From Pogonophryne albipinna (lineage: Eukaryota > Chordata > Actinopteri > Perciformes > Artedidraconidae): a stretch of 64,000 nt of DNA. A program made the position numbers and the translations under genes. This document shows positions 21,343-33,284 of this stretch, in pieces. The stretch spans positions 310,001-374,000 of the forward strand of contig JAPTMU010000064.1 in assembly GCA_028583405.1 (NCBI GenBank), read 5' to 3'. Numbering within the stretch: the stretch's first letter is position 1; every line of letters starts with the position of its first letter. Below the pieces are notes generated by a model. It did not search any database, was not told the DNA's origin, and saw only the letters and a program-made list of their open reading frames with translations.

Positions 21343-22271
21343 TGGAATACATATCAGTGTATTCAAGTCAATACTTCATTTATTTAAACCAATATCTTTC
21401 TTGATTCTTTGTACAGTATGAAAATAGAGTATTTGCACCTGTGCTGAAGTTCACTGCTGTGAGGAGTCCAGTTCTGTCTCTCACTCTCTGGTCCAGCCTG
21501 TCTGCATCACCTGGACACCTTAAACAAACAGATATATATATATGTAAAGTACCATGTGTACAAACAATATAGTTGGATTGTGTATTGTCCGAGTCAGGGT
21601 CCTTTTTATTTTACTGTAACTTTGGAAATTGTGTTACCAATGCTTACTGTTTATTTGATATCAATTTGGTAATACAATTAATAAAAACAACAAGGTTTGG
21701 GTTCGTTCTTCAGATGACTGTGACGTTAACGTGTAAGCTCAATAATGAACTCCAGCTCAACCAACCATATTGTAATATTTAAGTAATCATCTTGAAATAT
21801 GACATTAATAATTGTAATATACACACATCTTATTGTGAGGCTGATTTCACATACACTCCTTCGACGTTAGCTAAATAGAAAATAGCATGGATAATTTACA
21901 AAGGCTTTAAAAACACAGCAGGAGCCCAAGACAATTATAAAACTTGTCATTATTTCAGTACAGTTCAATTGGTTTTATTTTCATAAACGGTTATCAACCG
22001 TTAGTGCCAAAGCAGTAGGCTATAATATATGAATTACTGCTGTAGACTACAACCACTACATGTTTAGCTAGCATAAACTCAACAAAGCTAGCGTTAGCTG
22101 GCTGACTGACGTTATTTTGCTGCTAAACTGCACGATATAAAACGGTGGTCTTCAAAGCGGATTTAATCCTCAATCACAATAGTAATATTCAAAGTAATAC
22201 TGGACAAGGAATGGGCAAAATTTACCGTTGATTGATGCGCCATGTCAGCGGACTGGTAGCGACACGAACCA
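21343..22271. other. Interior of the long-TIR element, no gene seen
   Basis: AT-rich sequence with no ORF of note. The piece 21440-21520 (gctgtgaggagtccagttctg...) is locally GC-richer but shows no domain. Confidence 0.5.
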
Positions 22272-22274
22272 TTA

Positions 22275-22592
22275 CGGCCCGTCCACACAGCAGCGTGCGT
22301 TGAAAGCTTCACCATTCACTTTGAATGGGGTGACGTCACTTTTCGCCGAACTGCATTGTGGAAAGCGACGCGGAGCTTTGCTGGCGTGGCTCGCTGCAAA
22401 AGTTGAGCAATGTTCAACTTTTGAAGCCTCGGCAGAAGCGTCAGCCAATTGAATCATATGCCAGTACAAGCTCTAGCCAATCAAACCGCTGCTTGTGTGT
22501 CAGGGGCGGGAGATTCATGTGATTGGTTGTTGGTCGAGTTTCAGACCCGCCCGCCGGCAAGCTTCAACGCACGCCGCTGTGTGGACGGGCCG
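22275..22592. mobile_element. Harbinger-like MITE (318 bp, TTA target duplication)
   Basis: Long terminal inverted repeats start cggcccgtccacacag and end with the inverse ctgtgtggacgggccg. The flanking TTA (22272-22274 and 22593-22595) fits the 3-bp duplication of PIF/Harbinger elements. It has no coding capacity. Sequences with this end are common in fish genomes. Confidence 0.75.
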
Positions 22593-23157
22593 TTAGCCCC
22601 GCAGTCTCCAGTCACCCGAGCCTCGTCCTTCTGATAGCTCCGCCCCTTCGCTCCAACCCCCCTCCCTCCCCCCACATCTACAGATGAAAATTACTTTTGC
22701 GACACATTTATCGCAAGAAGTGTAGCAAAAGTCAAGACCGCAGATTCGTCGATTTATACTGCCACAGAGCAGATTCGTCAAGTTGTAATGACTGATTTGA
22801 GAGGTTGTAATAAATAAAGTTGCAGTTGTAATGGAAAATATATTTAAAAAATGTGTATTTTTCTGCACGTGAACATTTCATCACTAAGTTCATTTTTTTT
22901 CTACAAGCTACAAAACTTTTTTTTTTCTTCTGTGACTTCAAATTTGGTTCACAGTTACGTGGATATTTTTTACAACTGTACATTTGGTTCACAGTTACGT
23001 GGATATTTTATACAAGTGTACATTTGGTTCACAGTTACATGGATATTTTATACAAGTGTAAATGTATGCACACAAACTCAGATTTTTTTTCTGCAAGTGC
23101 TCACATCAGGTTTTACACGCTCTCGCATTTTGCACCATATCTACCTTCATACAAGAT

Positions 23158-23825
23158 CCTCAGCTATGGTTTAAGCTCGCTGATTGGATATTTTAGCCGC
23201 AATGCATGCTGGGATTTGGTGTTTATATGATATGAAATCCGGAAAACATTTTAAAAGAATAAAATAATATTTAATTCCGAGTGTTCTTGCTTTTCTCTTT
23301 GAAAGTCATCACATAACGGCATTGTAATACACGGTTCGGCTGCATTACATATTACAGATCTGCCGTAGTTCTTTATTTATAGAGCCCTGATGAGAAGACC
23401 TTTGGAAAAACTGGAAGAAATGCCGCCGAAACTGAATACTTGACGTGGATCATAAATATATCAACAATTAAACAACATCTTCAATTTCTCTTCGCACAAT
23501 ACGTCTCCTTGCAGTATCAACACTAATTCGGCTGACTTTTACATTTGATCTAATTCATTCACCATAACAGTGCACAGCTGATATAAAAGGACTTGTAGTT
23601 TTTAAAGATATTACTGATTTTCTTTGAATATAAGAATGTAAATACTGAGTCTGAAATAGTGTAGCAATATGCTGTAAAATGATGTGAAAGCATGAATAAA
23701 ACTACACAACTACACTAATAATACAAAGTTATTATGGCTGTGTGTACCTTGTGTGCATCGCCTAGTGGTTAAAGCACGTTATTGAATTATTGTTTTTATG
23801 TGTTATATTTGATTAAAAAAATATT
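23158..23825 (+). repeat. R1 core repeat, copy b, cut by a LINE
   Basis: Same orientation as 4845-5600, starting cctcagc... and agccgcaatgcatgctggg. The match to copy a stops at aatatt, where the LINE tail (aaggcaaggcaagg) begins. It forms the left half of a palindrome with 25552-26720. Confidence 0.65.
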
Positions 23826-25551
23826 AAGGCAAGGCAAGGCAAGTTTATTTATACAGCACCTTTCAACACAAGGCAATTCAAGGTGCTTTACAAAAATGAA
23901 ACACATTCAGACAAAGGCATTTAAAAACAGTAAAAGATAATAAAAGAAACATTAAAAGAAAAAATACATGAATAAAAAGTACATGAATAAAAAGTTACAG
24001 TGCATTAAGATATGAATAGTTCACACAGAAGTTCCACTTTACTGATTAACACAACGGCTCAGTTTCAATTAAAATTAAATGCAGCGACAAAAAGAAAAGT
24101 CTTCAGCCTGGATTTAAAAGTAGTCAGAGTTGCAGCGGACCTGCAGGTTTCTGGGAGTTTGTTCTAGATATTTGGAGCATAATAACTGAACGCAGCTTTA
24201 CCATGTTTAGTTCTGACTCTGGGGACAGAAAGCTGACCAGTCCCTGAAGACCTGAGAGATCTGGATGGTTCATAATTTAGCAGAAGATCAGAAATGTATT
24301 TTGGGCCTAAACCATTCAGTGCTTTATAAACCAGCAGCAGTATTTTGAAATCTATTCTTTGACACACAGGAAGCCAGTGTAAAGACTTCAGAACAGGAGT
24401 GATGTGATCCACTTTCTTAGTGTTAGTGAGGACTCGAGCAGCAGCGTTCTGAATTAGCTGCAGCTTTCTAATAGATTTTTTAGTGAGACCTGTGAAGACA
24501 CCATTACAGTAGTCCAGTCTACTGAAGATAAAAGCATAGACAAGTTTTTCCAAATCCTGCCGTGACATTAGTCTTTTAATCCTAGATATGTTCTTTAGGT
24601 GATAGTAGGCTGATTTAGTAATTGTTTTAATGTGACTGTTGAAACTCAGTTCAGAGTCCATGACTACACCTATTTCTGGCTTTATCTGTTGTTTTGAACA
24701 TTGCAGGCTGAAGCTCAGCGCTAACTTTTATACGTTCTGCCTTGGCTCCAAAGACCATTACCTCAGTTTTGTCTTTGTTTAATTGGAGAAAGTTCTGACA
24801 CATCCAGTCATTGATTTGTTCAATGCACTTACTCAGTGTTTTAACTGGAGAATAGTCTCCTGGTGAAATGGTTATGTAAATGTGTGTGTCATCCGCATTA
24901 CCTCAGTTTTGTCTTTGTTTAATTGGAGAAAGTTCTGACACATCCAGTCATTGATTTGTTCAATGCACTTACTCAGTGTTTTAACTGGAGAATAGTCTCC
25001 TGGTGAAATTGTTATGTAAATGTGTGTGTCATCCGCATAGCTACATATGGTAACTTATTTTGTTGTTTTTCATTATCCGAGCCAGTGGTAGCATGTAGAT
25101 GTTAAAGAGAAGAGGCCCCAAGATGGAGCCTTGAGGAACCCCACATGTCATATTTGTCAACTCAGATTTGTATTTACCTATAGAAACAAAGTTGTTTCTG
25201 TCCTTTAAGTAGGATTCAAACCAATTTAGAACTGTTTCCGAAAGTCCCACCCAGTATTCTAGTCGGTCTAGTAATATGTTGTGGTCAACAGTGTCAAACG
25301 CAGCACTGAGATCTAATAATACTAACACTGAAGTTCTGCCACTGTCTGTGTTTAAGTGGATGTCATTGAAGACCTTTACAAGAGCAGTCTCAGTGCTGTG
25401 GTTTGGACGAAAGCCTGACTGGAACACATCCAAACAGCTATTTAAATGCAAGAAATTACTGTTGAAAGACTACTTTTTCAATGATTTTACCTAGAAATGG
25501 GAGGTTTGATATGGGCCTGTAATTGTTCATTACTGAAGCGTCTAGATTATG
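23826..25551 (-). mobile_element. 5'-truncated L2-clade LINE in the palindrome centre
   Basis: The minus strand carries RT motifs QSGFRPNHSTETALVKVF, VLLDLSAAFDTVDHNILL, CGVPQGSILGPLLFNIY (frame 25451-25041). It then has SRLDYCNGVFTGL and LKSHLHWLPV-like C-terminal motifs (frame 24661-24164), and ends in a tail containing gcaaggcaaggcaagtttat. The catalytic YADD region falls in a damaged part where 140 bp is tandemly duplicated. The right boundary is where R1 sequence (aagtacaaagtacttaac) resumes. The element is dead. Confidence 0.82.
24760..25039 (-). repeat. 140-bp tandem duplication within the LINE RT
   Basis: 24760-24899 and 24900-25039 are identical apart from one base (ggttatg against tgttatg). 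Because 140 is not a multiple of 3, the duplication shifts the RT frame between the PQG and C-terminal motifs. The near-identity shows it is recent. Confidence 0.92.
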
Positions 25552-27072
25552 CTAAGTACAAAGTACTTAACGTCGAATATATTGCTTTCCTGCAATGTTA
25601 AGTACTTTGTCAGGCTTAATATTTATCTGTAGATAGATACCCCCAAAGCTTTTTTCTTATTTGAAAGAAGACCTTAACCTAAAGTTTTCTTTAATGTGTT
25701 AATAAAGGTTAATTAGTTTGTCTGTTTTGCACATCCTCATATTAATATCTTTATACATCCAGCACTAAACTGTTTTATTGTAGAGATCACTTACAGTATC
25801 TTCTTGATTTTTTATATTCTATATTTCTATCATTGACCTTCTACTTTCCCCCTATGGAAGTATGTACTCTTAATATTTTTTTCATCAAATAACATTATTC
25901 AACAAAAATAACATTATTTAACAAAAATAATTCAATAACGTGCTTTAACAACTAGGCGGTGCACACAAGTTACACACAGCATACTAATAATAACTTTGTA
26001 TTATTAGTGTAGGACACTTATGTATGTATAACATCTGAAGATGTGTAGTTGTATTCATGTGTTTACATAATTTTACAGGATATTGCTATACTATTTCTCA
26101 TGTTTTACTTCTACACATTAATATCTGATTTGTAAAACATCACAGACAGAAACGTATATCCGTCATTTAATGGTAAGCTATTGAAATTGTGATTCCATAG
26201 ATGTGTCTCCCATCACCCAAATCCCCTGACTATTCTCTCAACTCAGTATTTACATTCTTATATTCAAAGAAAATCTGTAATATCTTTAAAAACTACAAGT
26301 CCTTTTCTATCAGCTGTGCACCGTTATGGTGTAAATATAACCTATCTACTAATTGGATCAAATATAAAAGTCAGCCAAATTACTATTGATACTGCAAGGA
26401 GACATATTTTGTGAAAATAAATGTAAGATGTTGTTTAAATGTTGATATATTTATAATCCACGTCACATATTCAGTTTTGGCGGCAGTTCTTCAAGTTTGT
26501 CCAGAAGTCTTCTCATCAGGGCTCTATAAATAAAGAACTACGGCAGATGTGTAATATTTAATGCAGCCGAACCGTGTATTACAATGCCGTCATGTGATGA
26601 CTTCCAAAGAGAAAAGCAAGAACACTCGGAATAAAGTATTTTTTTTTTAAAATGTTTTCGGATATCATATCTTATTAACACCATATCCCAGCGTGCATTG
26701 CGGCTAAAACATCCAATCAACGAGCTTCAAGCTGAGGATCTTGGGTAATCAGTTCAGTGGGTTTGTGGTGTGTATCGCTCGAAATGTCCCGTCTGTTTCC
26801 GGTGACTTTATTTACGGCTAAAAAGCATGCTAAAAAGCCCAAGATTATAGAATTAAACGAATAAATAAAAACAAGGATAATTGTGTGTTATTGTTGAGTA
26901 AATAACAGTGTGTTATTTAGAAAAGAATAACAAATTAGAAGGAACAAAAGATTAAAAAAAATACAGATTTCAGTATTTTGAGGCTCTAAGCCCCATTTCT
27001 TTTCCTCACAGACGGCAAAAGAAGTCTGACATTATACGATTTAAAATAAAAACAAATAAATAAAAAGATAAA
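25552..27072. mobile_element. Right half of the palindromic R element (R1 core c plus R2 arm)
   Basis: 25552-26720 is the inverse of the R1 core at 4845 and 23158 and is parallel to 47540-48660. 26735-27072 is the R2 arm, parallel to 48690-49008. A 14-bp inverted repeat (acaaagtacttaac, 25558-25571, and its inverse 25597-25610) opens this half. R sequence continues beyond the L1-like insertion at 34930. Confidence 0.65.
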
Positions 27073-27492
27073 ACACTGGCATGTAATTTTTTTTTTTTAC
27101 AAGTCTTTATTTCATTATAATGTACAGTAAACGATGCCATTTCATTTATATTGTAATATCAGTACCACAGTACACTCACTACACTCCCCCCTCCCTCCCT
27201 CCACTCGCAAAAAATAAATGTTATCAATATAACTTAAACAACAGAGCCATGAAAATAAACATAAAATGGAAAAAATAAATAAATAAACCCACATCAAAAT
27301 AAAACAAACAAATAATTATAAAATTAATTATACAATACAGCGACAATATAGACAATGACAACACAACTAGTATTTCCGGCCGTCAGGAAAAATAGCCACA
27401 GAGTGCACCATTCCATCACTGGTCATATCTCAGATATATTTTCCAAATAAGAAAACAATGGCAACCACAGAGCTTGAAAGATATGTCCACGA

Positions 27493-30190
27493 TTATATAG
27501 GTAAAAAATGTGTTATCTGATCAATGAAAAGTTTAAATGTTGGAGAACGTTCATTCTTCCAGAGTAAAAGTATACATTTCTTGGCAAAATATGTTATTGT
27601 GATTAGTATTCTGTAATGTTTGGGGTTCAGTTTAAAGTTTGGTATGTCATTTAACAGAAAAAAACATGGATTTTGGCTCATTTCGATGCCTAAAACGGCT
27701 TTTGTGAGCGCATGAATCGAATCCCAGAAATGTTTCAAGAGATCACAGTCCCAAAACAGATGCATATATGTTCCTTCTTTTACTTTACATCTCGGACATT
27801 TTGAAGAGTTTTCTTTGGAAATGTTATGCATCTTTATGGGTGTGAGGTAAAATTTGTTGAGAAATTTAAAATTAGCTTCTTTGATTTTATTGCTTGTGAA
27901 TGGAAAATGTGTTATTTCACAGATATTCAGCCAAGCAGTTTCATCTATCTGTATCCCTAAGTCCTTTTCCCAGATCTTTTTTAAAGTTGGAAAGGATGAC
28001 TGAGCTCTTTTAGAAAAAACTGCATTAAATTCTCTAATTTTACCTTTGATCGTGCTCGATGACATCAATATCTCCTCCTCTTCCAACAATCCCGTTCTCA
28101 ATTTATTACTTTTAATAATTGAGTGGATCACGTTCCTAATTTGCAGGTATCTGAAAAAATCCTTATTTGAAATGTCATATTCTGCTCTTAAATCATTAAA
28201 TGATTTCAATGTTATATCTTTGTGGAACAAATGTTTCAATTGCTTTATACCTGATTTCGTCCATTTGTTTATATTAATTGACAACAAATATTTGCTAAGA
28301 TCAGGATTGTTCAAAATAGGAGAAAAGATCAGTTAGTTAACATGAACTTTTTTTGTACAGTCCCTCCAGGCTAAAAGTGTATTGACCACTGTAAAACATT
28401 TGGCCATATTTTTCACCTTATTGAAGTCTTTAACAAATATAAGAGTTTCCACTGGCAACGGGTCAAAGATATTGGCTTCTATCTGAACCCATAGTGAATC
28501 CTTTCTTCCCAGAGACCAAGATAGTACATTTCTTAATTGAGCGGACCAGAAGTAGTGTTGAAAGTTGGGAAGACCAAGACCACCCATAGTTTCTGGTTTC
28601 ATAAGAGTAAGTAACTTGATTCTTGGTTTTTTATTACACCAGATACATTTTGAGATGTGTCTATTGAGAGATTTAAAATAGTCAGCGGATAAATAGCATG
28701 GTAACATTTGAAAAAGAAAAATACATCTCGGTAGAATATTCATTTTTATGACATTGATTCTTCCTAGCAGTGATATTGGTAATGTGGACCATTTAGATAA
28801 ATCCTGTTTGATTTTGTCAATGAGTGGATTGTAATTCTCTTTAAACAGATTATCCAGGTGTGGTGTTATATTTATTCCTAAGTATTTAAAGCCACCTGGT
28901 GACAAATTAAAAGAACAAGACTTTTCCAAATTTGCTGTTGGCGTCATATTTAAGAAACAAGCATCCGATTTCTTAAAATTAATTTTATATCCTGAGTATC
29001 TTCCAAATTGCTCTATCGTGTCGTGCAAGTGTGGTACTGAATTTTCTGGGTCTGTTAAGTAAAGAATGATATCGTCAGCATACAGAGAAATGTTGTGTTC
29101 ATCGTTAATCTTCACTCATTTAATACTTATGTTGTCTCGCACACATGACGCCAGTGGTTCAATTACAATTGCAAAAAGCAAAGGTGACAGAGGACATCCC
29201 TGTCTTGTCCCCCTTGTTAGTGGAAAAAAATCTGAGGAACTGCAGTTAGTAATAACCGCTGCTTTAGGATTTTTAGAAATTGATTTGACCCACTCTATGA
29301 ACCGCAAGCCCATATTTAACCTGTTCAAGATAGCAAAAAGAAAATTCCACTCAACCCTGTCAAAAGCCTTCTCTGCATCTAAAGAGAGAAGCAGAGATGG
29401 CTTCTGACCGGTGTCCAAATGGTTTATAATATTCAAAAGTCTCCTTATATTATCAGAAGAATATCTGCCCTTGACAAAACCTGTTTGATCAGGACTAATT
29501 AGTTTAGGTAAAATGATTTCTAGTCGTTTTGCTAATAATTTGGTGATAATCTTATAATCATGATCCAAGAGGCTTATAGGCCTAAATGAAAAACAATTCA
29601 AGGGGTCTTTCCCATCTTTATGTAGTACAGTAATATATGCAAGATTCATTGATTGAGGAAGTGTTCTGTTGTGAGAGAAGTTGTTAACCATTGACATAAA
29701 TATAGGTTGAAGTTCAGTCCAAAACTCTTTATAAAATTCTGCCGAGAAGCCATCTGGCCCTGGGCTTTTATTTATAGGCATAGACTTAATTGCAGCCAAA
29801 ACTTCTACTTCTGTAATTGATGAGTTTAGATACGCTTGATCTAAATCAGATAATGTAGGTACATTAATGTTATGGAGATAATTGTCCAGTTCATCTTTTG
29901 AGTAATCACTTTGAGATTTGTATAATTTGTTATAAAATTCATAAAAAGTCTGGTTAATCTGTTTTGGGTGGTAGGTTATCTTGTTGTCTTTCAGACGGAT
30001 TGCCTTTATAGCCCTTTCTGCTTGCTGCTTCTTTAATTGATAGGCAAGTAGTTTACTTGGTTTATTGCAGAATTCATAATTCTTTTGTCTGATAAGATTC
30101 ATTTGTGTTATGATTTCATTTGTTAAGTCAATATTTAATTTAGCTCTGGCTGTGTTTAATTGTTTCCAGTTTTCATCTGTCGATGCGGAT
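27493..30190 (-). pseudogene. L1-like ORF2: reverse transcriptase and C-terminal zinc knuckle
   Basis: RT motifs in order: INKSPGPDGFSAEFYKEF, SFRPISLLDHDYKI, SPDQTGFVKGRYSSDNI, LSLDAEKAFDRVEW, LTRGTRQGCPLSPLLFAI and ISLYADDIILYL. A long C-terminal region follows, with the L1-type knuckle CPRCKVKEGTYMHLFWDC. In-frame stops interrupt it at 29116-29118 (TGA, just before the YADD segment) and 28333-28335 (TAA). All RT catalytic motifs survive. A region upstream of the first methionine (30190-30102) continues the frame from beyond the L2 insertion. Non-functional, moderately young. Confidence 0.88.
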
Positions 30191-30203
30191 TTATGAAGTA
30201 CTT

Positions 30204-33200
30204 TACATTACATTACATTACATTGCATTCAGCTGACGCTTTTATCCAAAGCGACTTACAATAAGTACAATCGACCAGGAAGACACAACCTTGAAGAAAA
30301 CAGAATCATATAAGTACATCAGGTTTCATAGAGCCAAACATTTCAAGTGCTACTCAACTGGCTATAGATAAGCCAGTCCTTTATTAGTATATAAGTGCTC
30401 TGTTAGCAGTTCATTGTTAGTAATTCTATCGCTCGAAGTGGAGTCGAAAGAGATGAGTTTTCAGTCTGCACTGGAAGGTGTGTAAGCTTTCTGCTGTCCT
30501 GATATCAATGGGGAGCTCATTCCACCATTTTGGAGCCAGGATAGCAAACCCACGTGTTTTTGCTGATGGGAACTTGGGTCCCCCTCGCAGCGAGGGTGCA
30601 GCGAGCCGTTTGGCTGATGCAGAGCGTAGTGCACGCGCTGGGGTGTACAGTTTAACCATGTCCTGGATGTAGGAAGGGCCAGATCCATTCGCAGCATGGT
30701 ACGCAAGTACCATTGTCTTGAAGTGGATTCTAGCAGTTACCGGAAGCCAGTGAAGGGAGCGGAGGAGCGGAGTGGTGTGGGAAAATTTAGGAAGGTTGAA
30801 GACCAGACGAGCCGCTGTATTCTGGATGAGCTGCAGAGGTCGGATGGCACATGCAGGTAGACCAGCCAGGAGGGAGTTGCAGTAGTCTAGGCGTGAGGTG
30901 ACGAGAGCCTGGACCAGAACCTGCGTGGCATTCTGGGTCAGCTGGGGACGTATCTTCCTGATGTTGTAAAGCGTGTATCTGCAGCAACGGGTTGTAGCAG
31001 CGATGTTTGCAGTGAAGGACAGGTTGTTATCTAGGGTCACACCCAGATTCCTTGCAGTCTGAGTCGGGGAAACAACAGAGGTGCCGATGTTGATCGTCAG
31101 GTCAAGAGTGGGACAATCTTTTCCCGGAAGGAAAAGCAGTTCAGTCTTGTCAAGGTTGAGCTTGAGGTGATGAGCAGACATCCACTGAGAGATGTCAGCT
31201 AGACAAGCAGAGATGCGTGCGACGACCTGGGTCTCTGAGCGGGGAAAGGACAGAATTAATTGGGTGTCGTCAGCGTAGCAGTGGTATGAAAAACCATGCG
31301 GGCTAATGACTGATCCGAGCGAGTTTGTGTACAGGGAGAAGAGGAGGGGACCAAGAACAGAGCCCTGAGGGACCACTGTAGTTAATTGACAAGGGTCGGA
31401 CTCGGACCCTCTCCAAGTTACCCTGTAGGTACGGTCTTTGAGGTATGAGGTGAGGAGGGAAAGTGCAGAGCCTGAAACTCCAAGTTCTTGGAGAGTGCGA
31501 AGGAGGATCTGATGGTTCACCGTGTCGAATGCAGCAGACAGGTCCAACAGGATGATGACAGAGGAGAGGGATGCTGCTTTGGCAGTGTGCAGTTCCTCAG
31601 TGACAGCAATGAGAGCAGTTTCTGTGGAGTGACCTGCCTTGAAACCAGACTGGTGCGGATCCAGAAGGTTGTTCTGATGGAGATAACAGGAGAGTTGTTT
31701 AAAGACAGCGCATTCAAGTGTTTTAGACAGGAATGGGAGGAGAGAGACAGGCCTGTAGTTTATAACATCAGACGGGTTAAGAGTGGGTTTCTTTAGGAGA
31801 GGGTTTACTCTTGCCTCCTTAAGACTATTTGGAAAGTGACCAGAAGTTAGAGAAGTGTTGATGAAATGGGTGAGAAACGGTAGAATATCAGGAGCGATAG
31901 TCTGAAGGAGGTTTGAAGGGATAGGGTCCAGAGGACAGGTGGTAGGGCGGGCAGAGGTAATGAGGGTAAGAACCTCACTTGGAGAGAGAGGGGAAAAGGA
32001 GGTTAGTGTGTGGGTGGAAGGAGGGTCTGGTGACCCAGCGGTGAGTAAAGGTGAGTCAGAAAAAGAAGAGCGAATATCATCAACCTTTTTTTCAAAGTGG
32101 TTAACAAAGTCGCTTGACAGAAGTGAGGAGGGGGGAGGGGCTTTGGGAGGGTCCAAGAGGGTGGAGAAGATGGAAAATAGTTTTTTGGGATTGGAATAGG
32201 AAGATTGGATCTTATCTTGAAAGAAAGTGCTTTTTGCCTGAGAGATCGAAGCAGAGAAAGAGGAGAGGAGAGCCTGATAGGTTAGGAGGTAGTCATGGTG
32301 TTTGGATTTCCACCGTTTCCGCTCTGCTGCCCTAAGGAAGGTTCTATTAGCACGCAGTGCGTCATTTAGCTAGGGAGCAGGAGGGGACTGATGAGCCTGC
32401 CGAGATATGAGAGGACAGAGAGAGTCCAGAGAGGATGAGAGAGTACAGAGGAGAGTTTCTGCAGCCGAGTTTGGAGGCAGGAGTTGGAACGAGTCAGAGG
32501 AAGGGAGGGCTGAGAGAACCGATGAGGCTAAGGTAGAGGGGGAGAGGGAACGAAGGTTACGGCGGACAGGTGCAGGATGAGAAGAGATTAGTTTGTTATG
32601 TTTGGAAAGGGGTGGAGAGAATGAAATGAAGAAGTGATCGGATGTGTGGAGCGGGTTTACAGAGAGGTTAGAAGTAGTGCAGTTCCTTGAGAATATGAGA
32701 TCAAGGACATTGCCAGCTTTATGAGTTGGTGGGGATGGAGACAGTGAGAAAGCAAAGGAGGTTAACAGAGATGTTAGTTCAGATATCTTCCCTGTCTGGA
32801 GGTTGAAGTCTCCGAGAAGTACAGCGGAAGGGCCAGTTTCAGGGATGTGTGAGAGGAGATTATCTAATTCCTCCAAGAAGTCTCCCAAGGCGCCTGGTGG
32901 ACGGGAGAGAACAACAATGGTTAATTGTATAGGATGGGTTACTGTGACGGCATGGAATTCAAAGGTGGAAGGAGTGAAGTTAGGTAGCTTGAAGAGGGAA
33001 AAGCTCCATTTGGGAGAGAGCAGGAGACCAGTGCCACCTCCTCTGCCAGTGGGTATGGGTATATGGGAGAAGGAATATGCTGTGGAGAGAGCTGCTGGGG
33101 TGGGTGTGTTGAATGGAGTAATCCAGGTCTCAGTGAGAGCAAGGAAATCCAGAGACTGCAGGGAAGCGTAGCCAGAGATGAAGTCAGCCTTCGGAACAGC

Positions 33201-33284
33201 TGACTGGCAGTTCCACAGGCCACCTGAAACTAGATGTTGGATCTCAGTGGAGCATGTGGGATAGACGAGAGCAGGCCATCTGTT
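30204..33284 (-). mobile_element. L2-clade LINE (3.1 kb) inserted in the L1-like ORF2
   Basis: The target duplication tactt lies at 30199-30203 and 33285-33289. Removing the L2 would leave the L1-like frame continuous. The 3' tail is gctgacgcttttatccaaagcgacttac with a (TAATG)n end. The element is 5'-truncated within or near the endonuclease start. It is about 90% or more like the fragment at 14981-16007. Confidence 0.87.
30426..33284 (-). pseudogene. L2 endonuclease-reverse transcriptase ORF with a single nonsense codon
   Basis: Endonuclease motifs: LDFLALTETWI, GRGGGTGLLLS, AVLLGDFNLQ, VLDLIFSRN and LHTSDHFFISF. After a TAG (32370-32372) the same frame continues into RT: VNYRPVSLLPFLSKTLE-like (here INYRPVSLLPFLSKTLE), DPHQSGFKAGHSTETALI, ILLDLSAAFDTVNHQILL, PQGSVLGPLLFSLY, HCYADDTQLIL, with the C-terminal SRLDYCNSLLAGLP. 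It ends HLFRLHFER. The PQG box reads VVPQGS where GVPQGS is usual. One stop is the only frame damage, so this is the youngest coding LINE in the window. Confidence 0.88.

Larger units (their letters stand above)
17664..23151. mobile_element. 5.5-kb DNA element with ~440-480-bp terminal inverted repeats and a 6-bp target duplication
   Basis: The ends are TATGAAGGTAGATATGG and its inverse. The left arm 17664-18105 pairs with the right arm 22671-23151. The target duplication CAAGAT lies at 17658-17663 and 23152-23157. Unoccupied paralogous sites (cccaagatcctcagc in the matching orientation) exist near 26735-26750 and 48680-48695. The interior holds a piggyBac-like and a Harbinger-like element but no visible transposase of its own, so this copy is non-autonomous. 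Superfamilies with about 6-bp duplications include Polinton, Dada and IS3EU; nothing here decides between them. Confidence 0.78.
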
